Below are positions 1-7,123 of a DNA stretch of 64,000 nt, in pieces. The DNA lies in NCBI GenBank assembly GCA_025054775.1, contig JANWZA010000041.1, positions 28,540 to 92,539 of the forward strand. The letters run 5' to 3'. The notes under the pieces are model-generated. The model saw only the letters and a program-made list of their open reading frames with translations, searched no databases and had not been told where the DNA came from. This DNA comes from Microscillaceae bacterium. GTDB taxonomy: Bacteria > Bacteroidota > Bacteroidia > Cytophagales > Microscillaceae. Each line of letters opens with the position of its first letter. Within the stretch, counting starts at the first letter, position 1. The position numbers and the translations under genes are program-made.

Positions 1-2
1 CC

Positions 3-500
3 TTTAAGCAATGTCGTAAATTTTTGGAAAGTTATTTCAAAGATAGCCAAGTAGAGTTCATACCTGTGGAGTCTACGTCTAAAGCTGTAAAAATAGCCTC
101 AGAGCGACCTCACTCGGCAGCTATCTGTGCCAGTGTTGCAGCTAAGATTTATCGTGTACCTATTTTGTTTGAAAATATTGAAGATAGTCCTTACAATCGT
201 ACTCGCTTCTATATCATTAGCAAAGAATTTGAAAACCAAGTTAGTGGTAATGACAAAACTACTATCATAGCTCAATTACCCGATGTAGCAGGAAGTTTGG
301 CAACTTTTTTGCAAGATTTTAGCGTGCATCAAATTAACCTAAAAAAAATAGAAAGTCGCCCTGCTAAAAGCGAAGAGAAATTTAATTGTTGGTTTTACAT
401 TGAAATAGACGGACACGCCGCTCAAGAACCACTTAAAAGCGTATTGGCTAAACATCAAGCAAATGTAAAATTTCTAGGAAGCTATGTAAAGTTATGTTAA
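3..500 (+). CDS. pheA: Prephenate dehydratase, C-terminal part
   Basis: The reading frame is open to the left edge, so the 5' end lies outside the window and about 165 residues are visible. It would convert prephenate to phenylpyruvate in phenylalanine synthesis in the cytosol. The visible part holds the end of the catalytic domain (SAAICASVAAKIYRVPIL, then NRTRFYIIS, both typical of the second half of PheA) followed by an ACT regulatory domain of about 80 residues starting near TTIIAQLPDVAGSLA. The ESRP motif of the ACT domain, which contributes to phenylalanine feedback binding in this family, is present (KKIESRPAK). An internal TTG at 24 is not a likely start because conserved sequence continues upstream of it. 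Family assignment is firm; whether a chorismate mutase domain was fused upstream cannot be seen. Confidence 0.93.
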   Translation, partial: FKQCRKFLESYFKDSQVEFIPVESTSKAVKIASERPHSAAICASVAAKIYRVPILFENIEDSPYNRTRFYIISKEFENQVSGNDKTTIIAQLPDVAGSLATFLQDFSVHQINLKKIESRPAKSEEKFNCWFYIEIDGHAAQEPLKSVLAKHQANVKFLGSYVKLC

Positions 501-551
501 GTTTGAGTTGAAATTTTTTTGAGAAATAATTACCTAAGCAAATGGTAATTT

Positions 552-950
552 ATGCAAGAAAAATCTATTATCTTGTTTGATGGTGTATGTAATTTGTGCA
601 ATAGCATAGTCAATTTTATCATAGACTATGACAAGAAATTTCAATTTCAGTTTGCTTCTTTGCAATCTCCGCAAGGGCAGGAATTATTGCAGAAATACAA
701 CCTACCTACTCAAAGTTTAGATAGTTTTGTGCTAATATACAAGGGGAAAGCTTATCAAAAATCTACAGCAGCACTTCAAGTGGCTTGGCTTTTAGGAGGT
801 TGGTGGAAAACATGTTATATTTTCGTGCTTATTCCTACTTTCTTGCGTGATAAAATGTATGATTGGGTTGCCCACTACCGATATAAATGGTTTGGTAAAA
901 ATGAAATATGTCGTATGCCCACACCTGAACAAAAAGCACGTTTCTTGTAA
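552..950 (+). CDS. DCC-family thiol-disulfide oxidoreductase (DUF393)
   Basis: A 132-residue protein of the DCC/DUF393 family, small thioredoxin-like proteins of mostly unknown substrate. The signature is at the N-terminus: FDGVCNLC with Asp10, Cys13 and Cys16, followed by NSIVNFIIDYD. The rest (FASLQSPQGQELL, a SFVLI strand, a C-terminal WVAHYRYKWFG block and CRMPTPEQKARF) follows the family pattern through the C-terminus, so the gene is full length. It begins 51 bases after pheA and could be transcribed from it. Redox activity is inferred from the CxxC-type motif; no partner gene is visible. Confidence 0.9.
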   Translation: MQEKSIILFDGVCNLCNSIVNFIIDYDKKFQFQFASLQSPQGQELLQKYNLPTQSLDSFVLIYKGKAYQKSTAALQVAWLLGGWWKTCYIFVLIPTFLRDKMYDWVAHYRYKWFGKNEICRMPTPEQKARFL

Positions 951-1110
951 CGATATAACTTTATAGCTTCATTTTTTATGTTCAAAATTTACCTACTTAC
1001 TTAATACAACAGCTCTGTCTCACAAAAAGGTAACATAAAACGCACCTCCATTACCCAACTAAATAAATCAGCGATGGATATTGATATCTTTTTGTTGATA
1101 CACTTTTTAA

Positions 1111-1656
1111 TTAGTTTACAGGAAAGAAACTCACGCCACTGCTATTAGAGTGTTCTTCTAAAATATTGTGAGCATGTTTAATCTCGTCTTTATCACCGTG
1201 AACAATTACCAAAAAACGCCCCTCCTCTACTAACTTCTTGTATTTCACAGCATCTTCTATATTTAGTTTGCCGTGAACGGTACCTTCTGCGCCATGCTTT
1301 GAGCCAAAAATGCTACCTAATATACCGCCACCTAAAGCACCCAGTGTTGCTCCTTCAAAACCACCTAATAATGCTCCTAAAGCACCACCTACGTATAAAA
1401 CTCCTAAACCTGGAACTGTAATAAGGCTCAAACCTGCTAACACACCTAATGCAGCTCCTGCAATTGCCCCCAATTCTGCTCCTCTAGTAGTTACTTCTTC
1501 CCATGTGTGTACCCCATCAATTTCTTTTACAGCTTCGCCTTTACCTACCAATGATACGTGTTTCATGTTGAAATTATGGCTTTGCAAAACTTTAAGGGCT
1601 TCAATGGCTTGCTGATGAGTATCATAAGTACCGACAATCACACTATGTTGTTTCAT
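1111..1656 (-). CDS. Glycine-zipper membrane protein, general-stress-type N-terminus
   Basis: 181 residues. The N-terminal ~45 residues (SVIVGTYDTHQQAIEALKVLQ...VSLVGKGE) resemble the ferredoxin-like fold of general stress proteins of the YflT/17M type. The middle, about residues 80-122, is very rich in Gly and Ala with GxxxG spacing (GAIAGAALGVLAG, GGALGALLGGFEGATLGALGGG), a glycine zipper expected to insert into or associate with a membrane. The C-terminal part (KLVEEGRFLVIVHGDKDEIKHAHNIL) is again globular. The gene stands alone and has a 22-base palindrome just upstream. A stress role is inferred from the domain type only. A Pro-rich reading frame on the opposite strand is the shadow of the glycine zipper. 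Confidence 0.75.
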   Translation of the reverse strand: MKQHSVIVGTYDTHQQAIEALKVLQSHNFNMKHVSLVGKGEAVKEIDGVHTWEEVTTRGAELGAIAGAALGVLAGLSLITVPGLGVLYVGGALGALLGGFEGATLGALGGGILGSIFGSKHGAEGTVHGKLNIEDAVKYKKLVEEGRFLVIVHGDKDEIKHAHNILEEHSNSSGVSFFPVN

Positions 1657-2297
1657 AATTTTGGATTTTACAAATGTGGTTAGGATAAAGAACTAATAAA
1701 AGCCATAAAATTATGGCTTTGTGTTGGTAGCAAATTTAATAGATTTATTTGAAATAGCAAAACTTTTTATGATTATTCAAAAAAAGGGATTGCCTTTAGC
1801 TATACCTTCAGGATCAGCGAACAGTTCTGTATTTAATCTAAAAGTTAGGAATTTTTAGAAAGATAATAAAAAACATTAGAGATTGAAAAAGCATAGTATC
1901 TTTCTTTTTGAGCTAAAAGCAGAAGAAACTCCAAAAAATTCTTATTGATAATTATGTTATGGTTACAAAACTTACCTTATTGAGTATAAAAATTGCCTTT
2001 TTAGGAGCTAATTTTCAATAAAAAGTTCTAGTTTACTCTTAATTACCTATATTTACCACTTTATAGCTACATAAGAGTATTTTACAGCTACTGTACTTGC
2101 AAAAGTTGTATATTTTTATTTATTTTTGCTAAGTAAAAGGTTGGTAGTGGTATCAAATACCCACGATACGTTAGTTTCGCATTTGAAAAATTATATAATT
2201 GCATTTCAATTTCTAAAAATCAGTAGCTACTTTGTAGCTATTTACAATACATACGTTGACACCATTACCAAGAGGATCTACATTTAAGTTAAATGGC
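1657..2297. other. Intergenic region between glycine-zipper gene and lipoprotein gene
   Basis: About 640 AT-rich bases upstream of two divergently transcribed genes. Apart from the palindrome next to the minus-strand gene, no coding frame or RNA gene was recognised. A motif near 2147-2180 (beginning GGTAGTGGTAT) has a loose relative near 13681-13703, too short and AT-rich to call a repeat with confidence. Confidence 0.4.
1699..1720. promoter_or_regulatory. Perfect 10-bp inverted repeat upstream of the stress-type gene
   Basis: AAAGCCATAA and its exact reverse complement TTATGGCTTT are separated by only two bases. It lies 42 bases before the ATG of the minus-strand glycine-zipper gene. The tiny spacer favours a dimeric regulator site over an RNA hairpin, although a hairpin in the leader RNA is possible. 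No regulator can be named. Confidence 0.45.
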
Positions 2298-2924
2298 ATG
2301 AAGCATGTATTAAAATATCTCTCTTGTATACGTGTGAGTTGCTTAGTAATAATATGGTCTTTTTTAGAAGCTTGTTCGCCATCATGCGCTCCCCCAGAGA
2401 TGTTTTTTGAAGTATTTTTCCAAATCAATCCGAATGTTCGCACTTATAACATAGGTGATACGCTCTGGCTACAAACGCAGTTCTCTTCTTTCATGAAAGA
2501 TGAAAAAGGCGGAGCAGTAGTAGACTTTAGCAATGCAGAGAACTTCGGAGTAGATGTAGGGTTTTTACTGCTCAACCCTGAGACGAAAACACGCCCTAGT
2601 GCCGATAGTTTTACTTTTGTAGAGAAAATTGGCTCAATTACTATTAAATCTGAAAGTTCTAAACCTACGCTTCGCAGAGCTTATTTCGCCGAGAATAATC
2701 GGTTATATGAATTAAAGATAGGAATAATTACCAAAGAAAAAGGAATTTTTACCATAGGTCTTAACTACTCACCTAATGTGAAGCGAAAAAATGCAGGTAA
2801 GTGCGATGCCTATGCACGTGTTAATTACAAATATCAAGTAGCTAATCTTCATTTTGACCTCTACCAGCAATTCAATCCACAAGCTCTCAATAGCCAAAAC
2901 TTTTATAGTTTTATTGTAGAATAA
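2298..2924 (+). CDS. Unknown lipoprotein upstream of the peptide precursor
   Basis: 208 residues if started at the ATG of MKHVLKYLSCIRVSCL; a longer frame of 222 residues exists but the shorter start puts a hydrophobic signal (residues 11-23) directly before the lipobox LEAC (Cys26). The mature part has no family I recognise; it looks like an all-beta secreted domain (YNIGDTLWLQTQFSSF, FGVDVGFLLLNP, IGIITKEKGIFTIGLNYS). GDTLWL phrases are common in Bacteroidota periplasmic proteins that handle a ligand or cell-surface parts, but that is not a functional call. It ends 82 bases before the double-leader peptide gene on the same strand, with no clear terminator between, so the two may be co-transcribed. 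Confidence 0.7.
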   Translation: MKHVLKYLSCIRVSCLVIIWSFLEACSPSCAPPEMFFEVFFQINPNVRTYNIGDTLWLQTQFSSFMKDEKGGAVVDFSNAENFGVDVGFLLLNPETKTRPSADSFTFVEKIGSITIKSESSKPTLRRAYFAENNRLYELKIGIITKEKGIFTIGLNYSPNVKRKNAGKCDAYARVNYKYQVANLHFDLYQQFNPQALNSQNFYSFIVE

Positions 2925-3006
2925 TGAAACCTTCTTGCTTATTCTCACGTAATCATATGCAAAAATCCATTTTTGTTATATTCAACAACCTTACTTTTCT
3001 TGAATT

Positions 3007-3549
3007 ATGAAACAGCAGGTACTTCTTGAAAAAGTAGCCGCACTCGCTCAGCTTTCTAGTGATGTGCAGTTTAGGAATGAGTTCATGGCTAACCCTAAAA
3101 CCGTACTGCAAAATCTATTTCCTGAACTGAAGCTACCCGAAGATACACGTATTATCTTGCATGAAAATACCTCTGACGAGATGCACGTCATTTTACTACC
3201 TTCGGAAGAGGCAGTATTTAATGCTTCGCTTGATGACAAGGTAGAGCAAGTATTAGATAAAGCCATTTTAGACCAAGCCTTTAAGAAACTACTTTTGGCA
3301 GACCCCAAAGGTGTTTTACAGCGCGAACTTCCAGATTTCTTCGTACCTGATAATTTCAAAATATATTTCCATGAAAATACAGATAAAGAAATCCATTTAC
3401 TTATCCCTAATTTAGCTCCACAAGGTGATGAGCTTTCGGAAGAAGAATTAGGTGTCGTAGCAGGTGGAGCGGGAAGAGGACCTCACATAGGAAGACCACG
3501 CGGTGGCAAGCCCCCAAAATGCCGTTCACAACATTTTAGAAGAGGGTAA
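3007..3549 (+). CDS. NHLP-type peptide precursor with two tandem leader domains
   Basis: 180 residues. Two nitrile-hydratase-alpha-like leader domains follow one another: residues ~9-66 and ~78-136. Both carry the same landmarks: (N/D)PK-x-VLQ at 29-35 and 99-105, a Pro near 44 and 114, then HENT-x2-E-x-H at 52-60 and 122-130, and a closing hydrophobic strand ending in Pro. The second ends in ELSEEELGVVAGG (142-154), the helix plus Gly-Gly site where leaders of this family (NHLP, TIGR03793-like) are cut. The 26-residue tail after the GG is basic (8 Arg/Lys) with one Cys (172), one Ser (174) and several Gly. Known members are substrates of modifying enzymes and are exported by peptidase-containing ABC transporters. 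Neither is in this window. The tail may be wrong if a frameshift lies near 3511-3520. Duplication of the leader is unusual. The product is inferred, not known. Confidence 0.82.
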   Translation: MKQQVLLEKVAALAQLSSDVQFRNEFMANPKTVLQNLFPELKLPEDTRIILHENTSDEMHVILLPSEEAVFNASLDDKVEQVLDKAILDQAFKKLLLADPKGVLQRELPDFFVPDNFKIYFHENTDKEIHLLIPNLAPQGDELSEEELGVVAGGAGRGPHIGRPRGGKPPKCRSQHFRRG

Positions 3550-4036
3550 TGCCAGTAAGAATAATCCCTATGAGAGTCAAGAAACCCTTCTACCCTATTC
3601 AGGGGGGTAAATCGCTTAAATGAAGCGCTTTTGCAAAAATATAGCTTTGAAAACTAAAAATCACGATTGGTAATACTAAATTTGCTTAGTGTTTTGAAAC
3701 AAAATGCCCTTGTTTGAGGGCATTTTTCTTTTAAGAGCCTTGTTAAAGCTTTAAAGTTAAAAATTTAAGAGTAATTAGATAGGGCTTACTTGCTTTTACA
3801 AATTTCATAGCTATTTTTTTAGGCTAAATCAAGGCATTTGAAACATTTATATACCATAAAAGGTTTTTTGTTTGAATAGGCAAAATATGTCTAAGTTATA
3901 AAACGTATCAGGGATTAAAAGGGCAGCCCTACAAAGCAGGGTTTGATCAAAGCACTGAAGTGTAAGCAAAGCCCCGTGAGGTTCGCCCAAAAAAGATAAA
4001 AATCTTATAAGTGTATCTTAAACAAGTAATTAAATA
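3550..4036. other. Intergenic region after the peptide precursor
   Basis: The first 61 bases are open in the +1 frame relative to the precursor and could be its true C-terminus (stop at 3608-3610). A terminator-like hairpin follows at 3702-3729. The remainder, up to the ABC1 kinase gene, is AT-rich without a recognised gene. Confidence 0.5.
3702..3729 (+). terminator. Rho-independent terminator after the peptide precursor
   Basis: AAATGCCC pairs perfectly with GGGCATTT across an 8-base loop (TTGTTTGA), and the 3' arm runs into TTTTCTTTT. It separates the precursor gene from the downstream ABC1 kinase, arguing against a shared operon. Confidence 0.75.
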
Positions 4037-5356
4037 ATGAAAGAACAAAAGAGCATTCCTACCTCTAAAATAGAGCGAGCCGCAAAGTTTGTAACCACAG
4101 GGATTAAAATCGGAGGCAATTATTTGAAACATTATACCAAAAAAGCCTTCAACCCAGAAATCACCCGTGAGGAACTGCACGAAGACAACGCACGCGATAT
4201 TTACAATGCGTTGAGTAAACTGAAAGGCAGCGCTTTGAAAGTAGCTCAAATGATGAGTATGGACAAAAATCTACTTCCGCGTGCTTATGCCCAACGCTTT
4301 ACTATGGCACAGTATAGTGCTCCCCCACTTTCAGGTCCGTTAGTAGTAAAAACCTTTCAGAAATATTTCGGGAAAACCCCGCAAGAGCTATACGACAGCT
4401 TTGAAATGAAAGCAAGTAATGCAGCCTCTATTGGGCAAGTGCATATAGCTTACAAATATGGCAAAAAACTAGCTGTGAAAATTCAATATCCAGGCATTGC
4501 CGAGAGTATTAGCAGTGATTTGAAGATGGTAAAGCCCTTTGCCGTTACCATTTTGCAACTACCTGATAAAGATATAGACAAATATTTAGAAGAAGTAGAA
4601 AGTAAACTCTATGAGGAGACAGATTATGACTTGGAACTAAAACGCTCTATTGAAATTTCAGAGCGGTGCAAACATATTCCGAACCTACGTTTTGCTACTT
4701 ATTACCCCGAACTTTCGTGCAAAAAAATCTTGACCATGGAATGGCTAGATGGTTTGCACATGAAAGAGTTTTTGCTCACTAATCCATCACAAGCAATACG
4801 CAACCAAATTGGACAAGCATTATGGAATTTTTATGATTTTCAATTTCATACACTCAAAGCCGTTCATGCAGACCCACATCCAGGTAACTTCTTAATGCGT
4901 GAAGATGGCACATTAGGTATTATAGATTTTGGCTGTGTAAAAGAAATTCCACAAGAGTTTTATCATAATTACTTTCTGCTTGTTCACCCACAACTTGCTC
5001 AAAATGAAGCCCTCCTGGAGAAAGTTTTTTGGGAACTAGAATTTTACCAACCACAAGACTCTGAAAAAGAGCGTGCCTTTTTTAGAAAAATATTCCTACA
5101 AATGATTGAGCTGTTGTGCCGCCCTTTTCGGTATGAATACTTTGATTTTAGCGATGATGCTTACTTCAAGGAAATCTATGATTTTGGTGAGAGTTTGGCA
5201 CAAATTCCTGAAATACGTGACTCAAAGCAGGCACGTGGCTCAAAACATTCGCTTTACATTAACCGCACCTATTTCGGTTTGTACTCTATGCTTAACGAAT
5301 TGCGTGCCTTTATTAAAATTGAAAAACCAGACTTCTTGAAGCAACCACTGCAATAA
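4037..5356 (+). CDS. ABC1/AarF-family atypical kinase
   Basis: 439 residues, the usual size for the UbiB/ADCK/AarF family of atypical protein kinases often linked to quinone metabolism or lipid homeostasis. Family motifs seen in order: the KxGQ-like element as KGSALKVAQMMS (~residue 56), the Ala-rich loop NAASIGQVHIA (~130), the Lys-bearing strand KKLAVKIQYPG (~147), ETDYDLELKRS, the catalytic loop HADPHPGNF (~275) and the metal site IIDFGCVKEIP (~300). The Gly of the KxGQ element is replaced (KVAQ), as in a subset of bacterial members. It stands alone between a terminator and a convergent pth gene. The substrate is not predictable; a menaquinone link is only an inference from relatives. Confidence 0.9.
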   Translation: MKEQKSIPTSKIERAAKFVTTGIKIGGNYLKHYTKKAFNPEITREELHEDNARDIYNALSKLKGSALKVAQMMSMDKNLLPRAYAQRFTMAQYSAPPLSGPLVVKTFQKYFGKTPQELYDSFEMKASNAASIGQVHIAYKYGKKLAVKIQYPGIAESISSDLKMVKPFAVTILQLPDKDIDKYLEEVESKLYEETDYDLELKRSIEISERCKHIPNLRFATYYPELSCKKILTMEWLDGLHMKEFLLTNPSQAIRNQIGQALWNFYDFQFHTLKAVHADPHPGNFLMREDGTLGIIDFGCVKEIPQEFYHNYFLLVHPQLAQNEALLEKVFWELEFYQPQDSEKERAFFRKIFLQMIELLCRPFRYEYFDFSDDAYFKEIYDFGESLAQIPEIRDSKQARGSKHSLYINRTYFGLYSMLNELRAFIKIEKPDFLKQPLQ

Positions 5357-5436
5357 CAACATACAAAAAATTCTGGCTAAATAATTTGGAGAAAATTTGA
5401 GTATTCGTGGAGAGTAGGTAGTACTGGGTAAAGAAA

Positions 5437-5997
5437 CTACTTGTTACACTCATTCATAGCTTTTTCCAGCCCTACTGTGCAGAAGGTAAGTATTGTTTCA
5501 CAGGCTTTGTTAATAGGCTCGTGAAGCGTATTTAATTGCTCTTGTGAGAAATTGCTTAACACATAATCTGCTTGTTTTCCTTTTGGGTAGTCATTTCCTA
5601 TGCCAAACCGTAGGCGTGCATATTCTTGAGTTTGCAAAATACTTTCAATACTACCTAAGCCATTATGCCCTCCTGATGAGCCTTTGCCTCGCAGACGTAG
5701 CTTTCCATGGGGCAGAGAAACATCGTCAGTAACTACTAAAAGGTTCTCTTTATCAATTTTGAGTTCTTGTAGCCAATAATTTACGGCTTTTCCGCTCAAA
5801 TTCATGTAAGTAGTTGGCTTTATGAGATGCAAAGTTCTACCTTTATATCGCATTTCGGCTTTTTCTGCTAAACGTGCTATTTGGAAGGTAGTTTCACCTA
5901 TATCTGCCAATCGGTCAAGTACTAGAAAGCCAATGTTATGGCGCGTGAATTGGTATTCTGCACCGATGTTTCCTAAACCTACAATTAGGTATTTCAT
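5437..5997 (-). CDS. pth: Peptidyl-tRNA hydrolase
   Basis: 186 residues, full length for Pth, which releases peptides from prematurely dissociated peptidyl-tRNA in the cytosol. The N-terminus [22 protein letters not shown] shows Asn10 and the catalytic His20; [29 protein letters not shown] holds Asp92 and the conserved glycine-rich tRNA-binding loop; LRFGIGND follows. It is the last of three minus-strand genes, 61 bases after the secreted unknown, and converges with the ABC1 kinase gene. Identity is firm. Confidence 0.97.
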   Translation of the reverse strand: MKYLIVGLGNIGAEYQFTRHNIGFLVLDRLADIGETTFQIARLAEKAEMRYKGRTLHLIKPTTYMNLSGKAVNYWLQELKIDKENLLVVTDDVSLPHGKLRLRGKGSSGGHNGLGSIESILQTQEYARLRFGIGNDYPKGKQADYVLSNFSQEQLNTLHEPINKACETILTFCTVGLEKAMNECNK

Positions 5998-6058
5998 TTG
6001 ATGTAAAAAATTTATTTTGTGAAAAGTTATTTAAGTCTTTTTAGACTCATTTGTTTTC

Positions 6059-6997
6059 TTATGGTCTTGTAAAGAGTTGTTGGTGTTGCTCTATAAAATC
6101 TAATACTGTGGTTTTGATAAGGTGTTCGTAGCCGTGCTCAAAGCAAGTGTATGCGAAGGGTTGATTATTTTCTTTCAAAAACTTCCAAGCACGGTTTTCT
6201 TCCCCGAGTTGTTGACATACATAAAAGTAATGAGCGAAGTCTAAAATATCCAAAGAATGATTATCTAAAGTTCTCATTTTTAAGAGTTGTTGCTCTAAAT
6301 AGTTAAGGTATTTTCTGAGGCACTGGAGGTAGGTTTTGCCTTTGGCAGGTTTGAAGTGATAGCCTATAAGTTTGTAAATTTGCGGAGCTAAACTACCTTT
6401 GTATTCGCTATACTCTGTAAGGGCTTGTAATTCAGAGTTTCCCACTTGGCAGTTAGGTAAAGGTAAGGTATAAAAATGATGGTCGGTATGCAAAATTTCA
6501 GCTATGCCATCGTTATCTAAGTCTATTAATTTTTCTTCATTTATCATTTCTAGACTACCCGAATGAACAATCTCTCCTTCAGCAATAAGGTAAATGAGTT
6601 TGTGTTGAATTTCGTTGGTAAGTCCTGAATGGTGATACAAAAAGAGAGCTTTTTTACCTGCCAAGTAGTGGTATTGGTGATGATATATCCTCCCTGCTAA
6701 TTTTTGTTTTTCAAAATAAGGGGAAGGTTGGTGAGTACGTTGGTCGAAAACTTGGATATTTACTTTATTTTTTAGCAGTTCAGGTGAATGTTGGTGCGTG
6801 AGCCTAATGTAGAAATCATTATTCCAGGGCAAAGTATCAATTTTTAATATTAGGGAACTACTTTCGTGTTCTTCCTCTGTAATCGTACTTGCAGGAGCGG
6901 GAGTAAGGTAGTTGATTTGTGCCCAAATACTTCCCCCATGAAAATAAGAAAACAGACTGAAGACAAAGTATGATAATAATGTTTTGCCTCTTGTCAT
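6059..6997 (-). CDS. Secreted protein of unknown function
   Basis: 312 residues with a signal peptide at the N-terminus (TLLSYFVFSLFSYFHGGSIWA, cleavage likely after SIWA or WAQ), so periplasmic or exported. No family recognised. A LIDLDNDGIAEILHTD segment (around residue 160) has the DxDxDG spacing of calcium-binding loops seen in FG-GAP and dockerin-like proteins, but only once. The C-terminal half is helical and rich in Leu, Tyr and His (YLQCLRKYLNYLEQQLLKM). It sits between the POTRA/beta-barrel protein and pth on the same strand with a 126-base gap to the former. Confidence 0.65.
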   Translation of the reverse strand: MTRGKTLLSYFVFSLFSYFHGGSIWAQINYLTPAPASTITEEEHESSSLILKIDTLPWNNDFYIRLTHQHSPELLKNKVNIQVFDQRTHQPSPYFEKQKLAGRIYHHQYHYLAGKKALFLYHHSGLTNEIQHKLIYLIAEGEIVHSGSLEMINEEKLIDLDNDGIAEILHTDHHFYTLPLPNCQVGNSELQALTEYSEYKGSLAPQIYKLIGYHFKPAKGKTYLQCLRKYLNYLEQQLLKMRTLDNHSLDILDFAHYFYVCQQLGEENRAWKFLKENNQPFAYTCFEHGYEHLIKTTVLDFIEQHQQLFTRP

Positions 6998-7123
6998 ATC
7001 TGTGAGTTAGCTAAAATTTGAATTGTTAGTTCTTGCAAATTTACAAAAAAATATACAGCCTTTACGATTTTAAGCAGTTTTTTATGTGGCTATGGATGCG
7101 AATAGTAAAATTCTGTTTTTTTA

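Noticed and set aside
1310..1615. 101-residue Pro/Ala-rich frame on the plus strand
   Set aside because: It is the antisense shadow of the glycine-zipper part of the minus-strand gene, which has a clear start and family pattern.
2147..2180. Possible dispersed repeat with 13681-13710
   Set aside because: Only a shared core of 11-12 bases plus short islands in AT-rich DNA; matches of this length are expected by chance in 64 kb.
4037..5356. ABC1 kinase as part of the peptide operon
   Set aside because: A strong terminator-like hairpin lies between, the gap is about 490 bases, and ABC1 kinases are not known partners of NHLP peptides.
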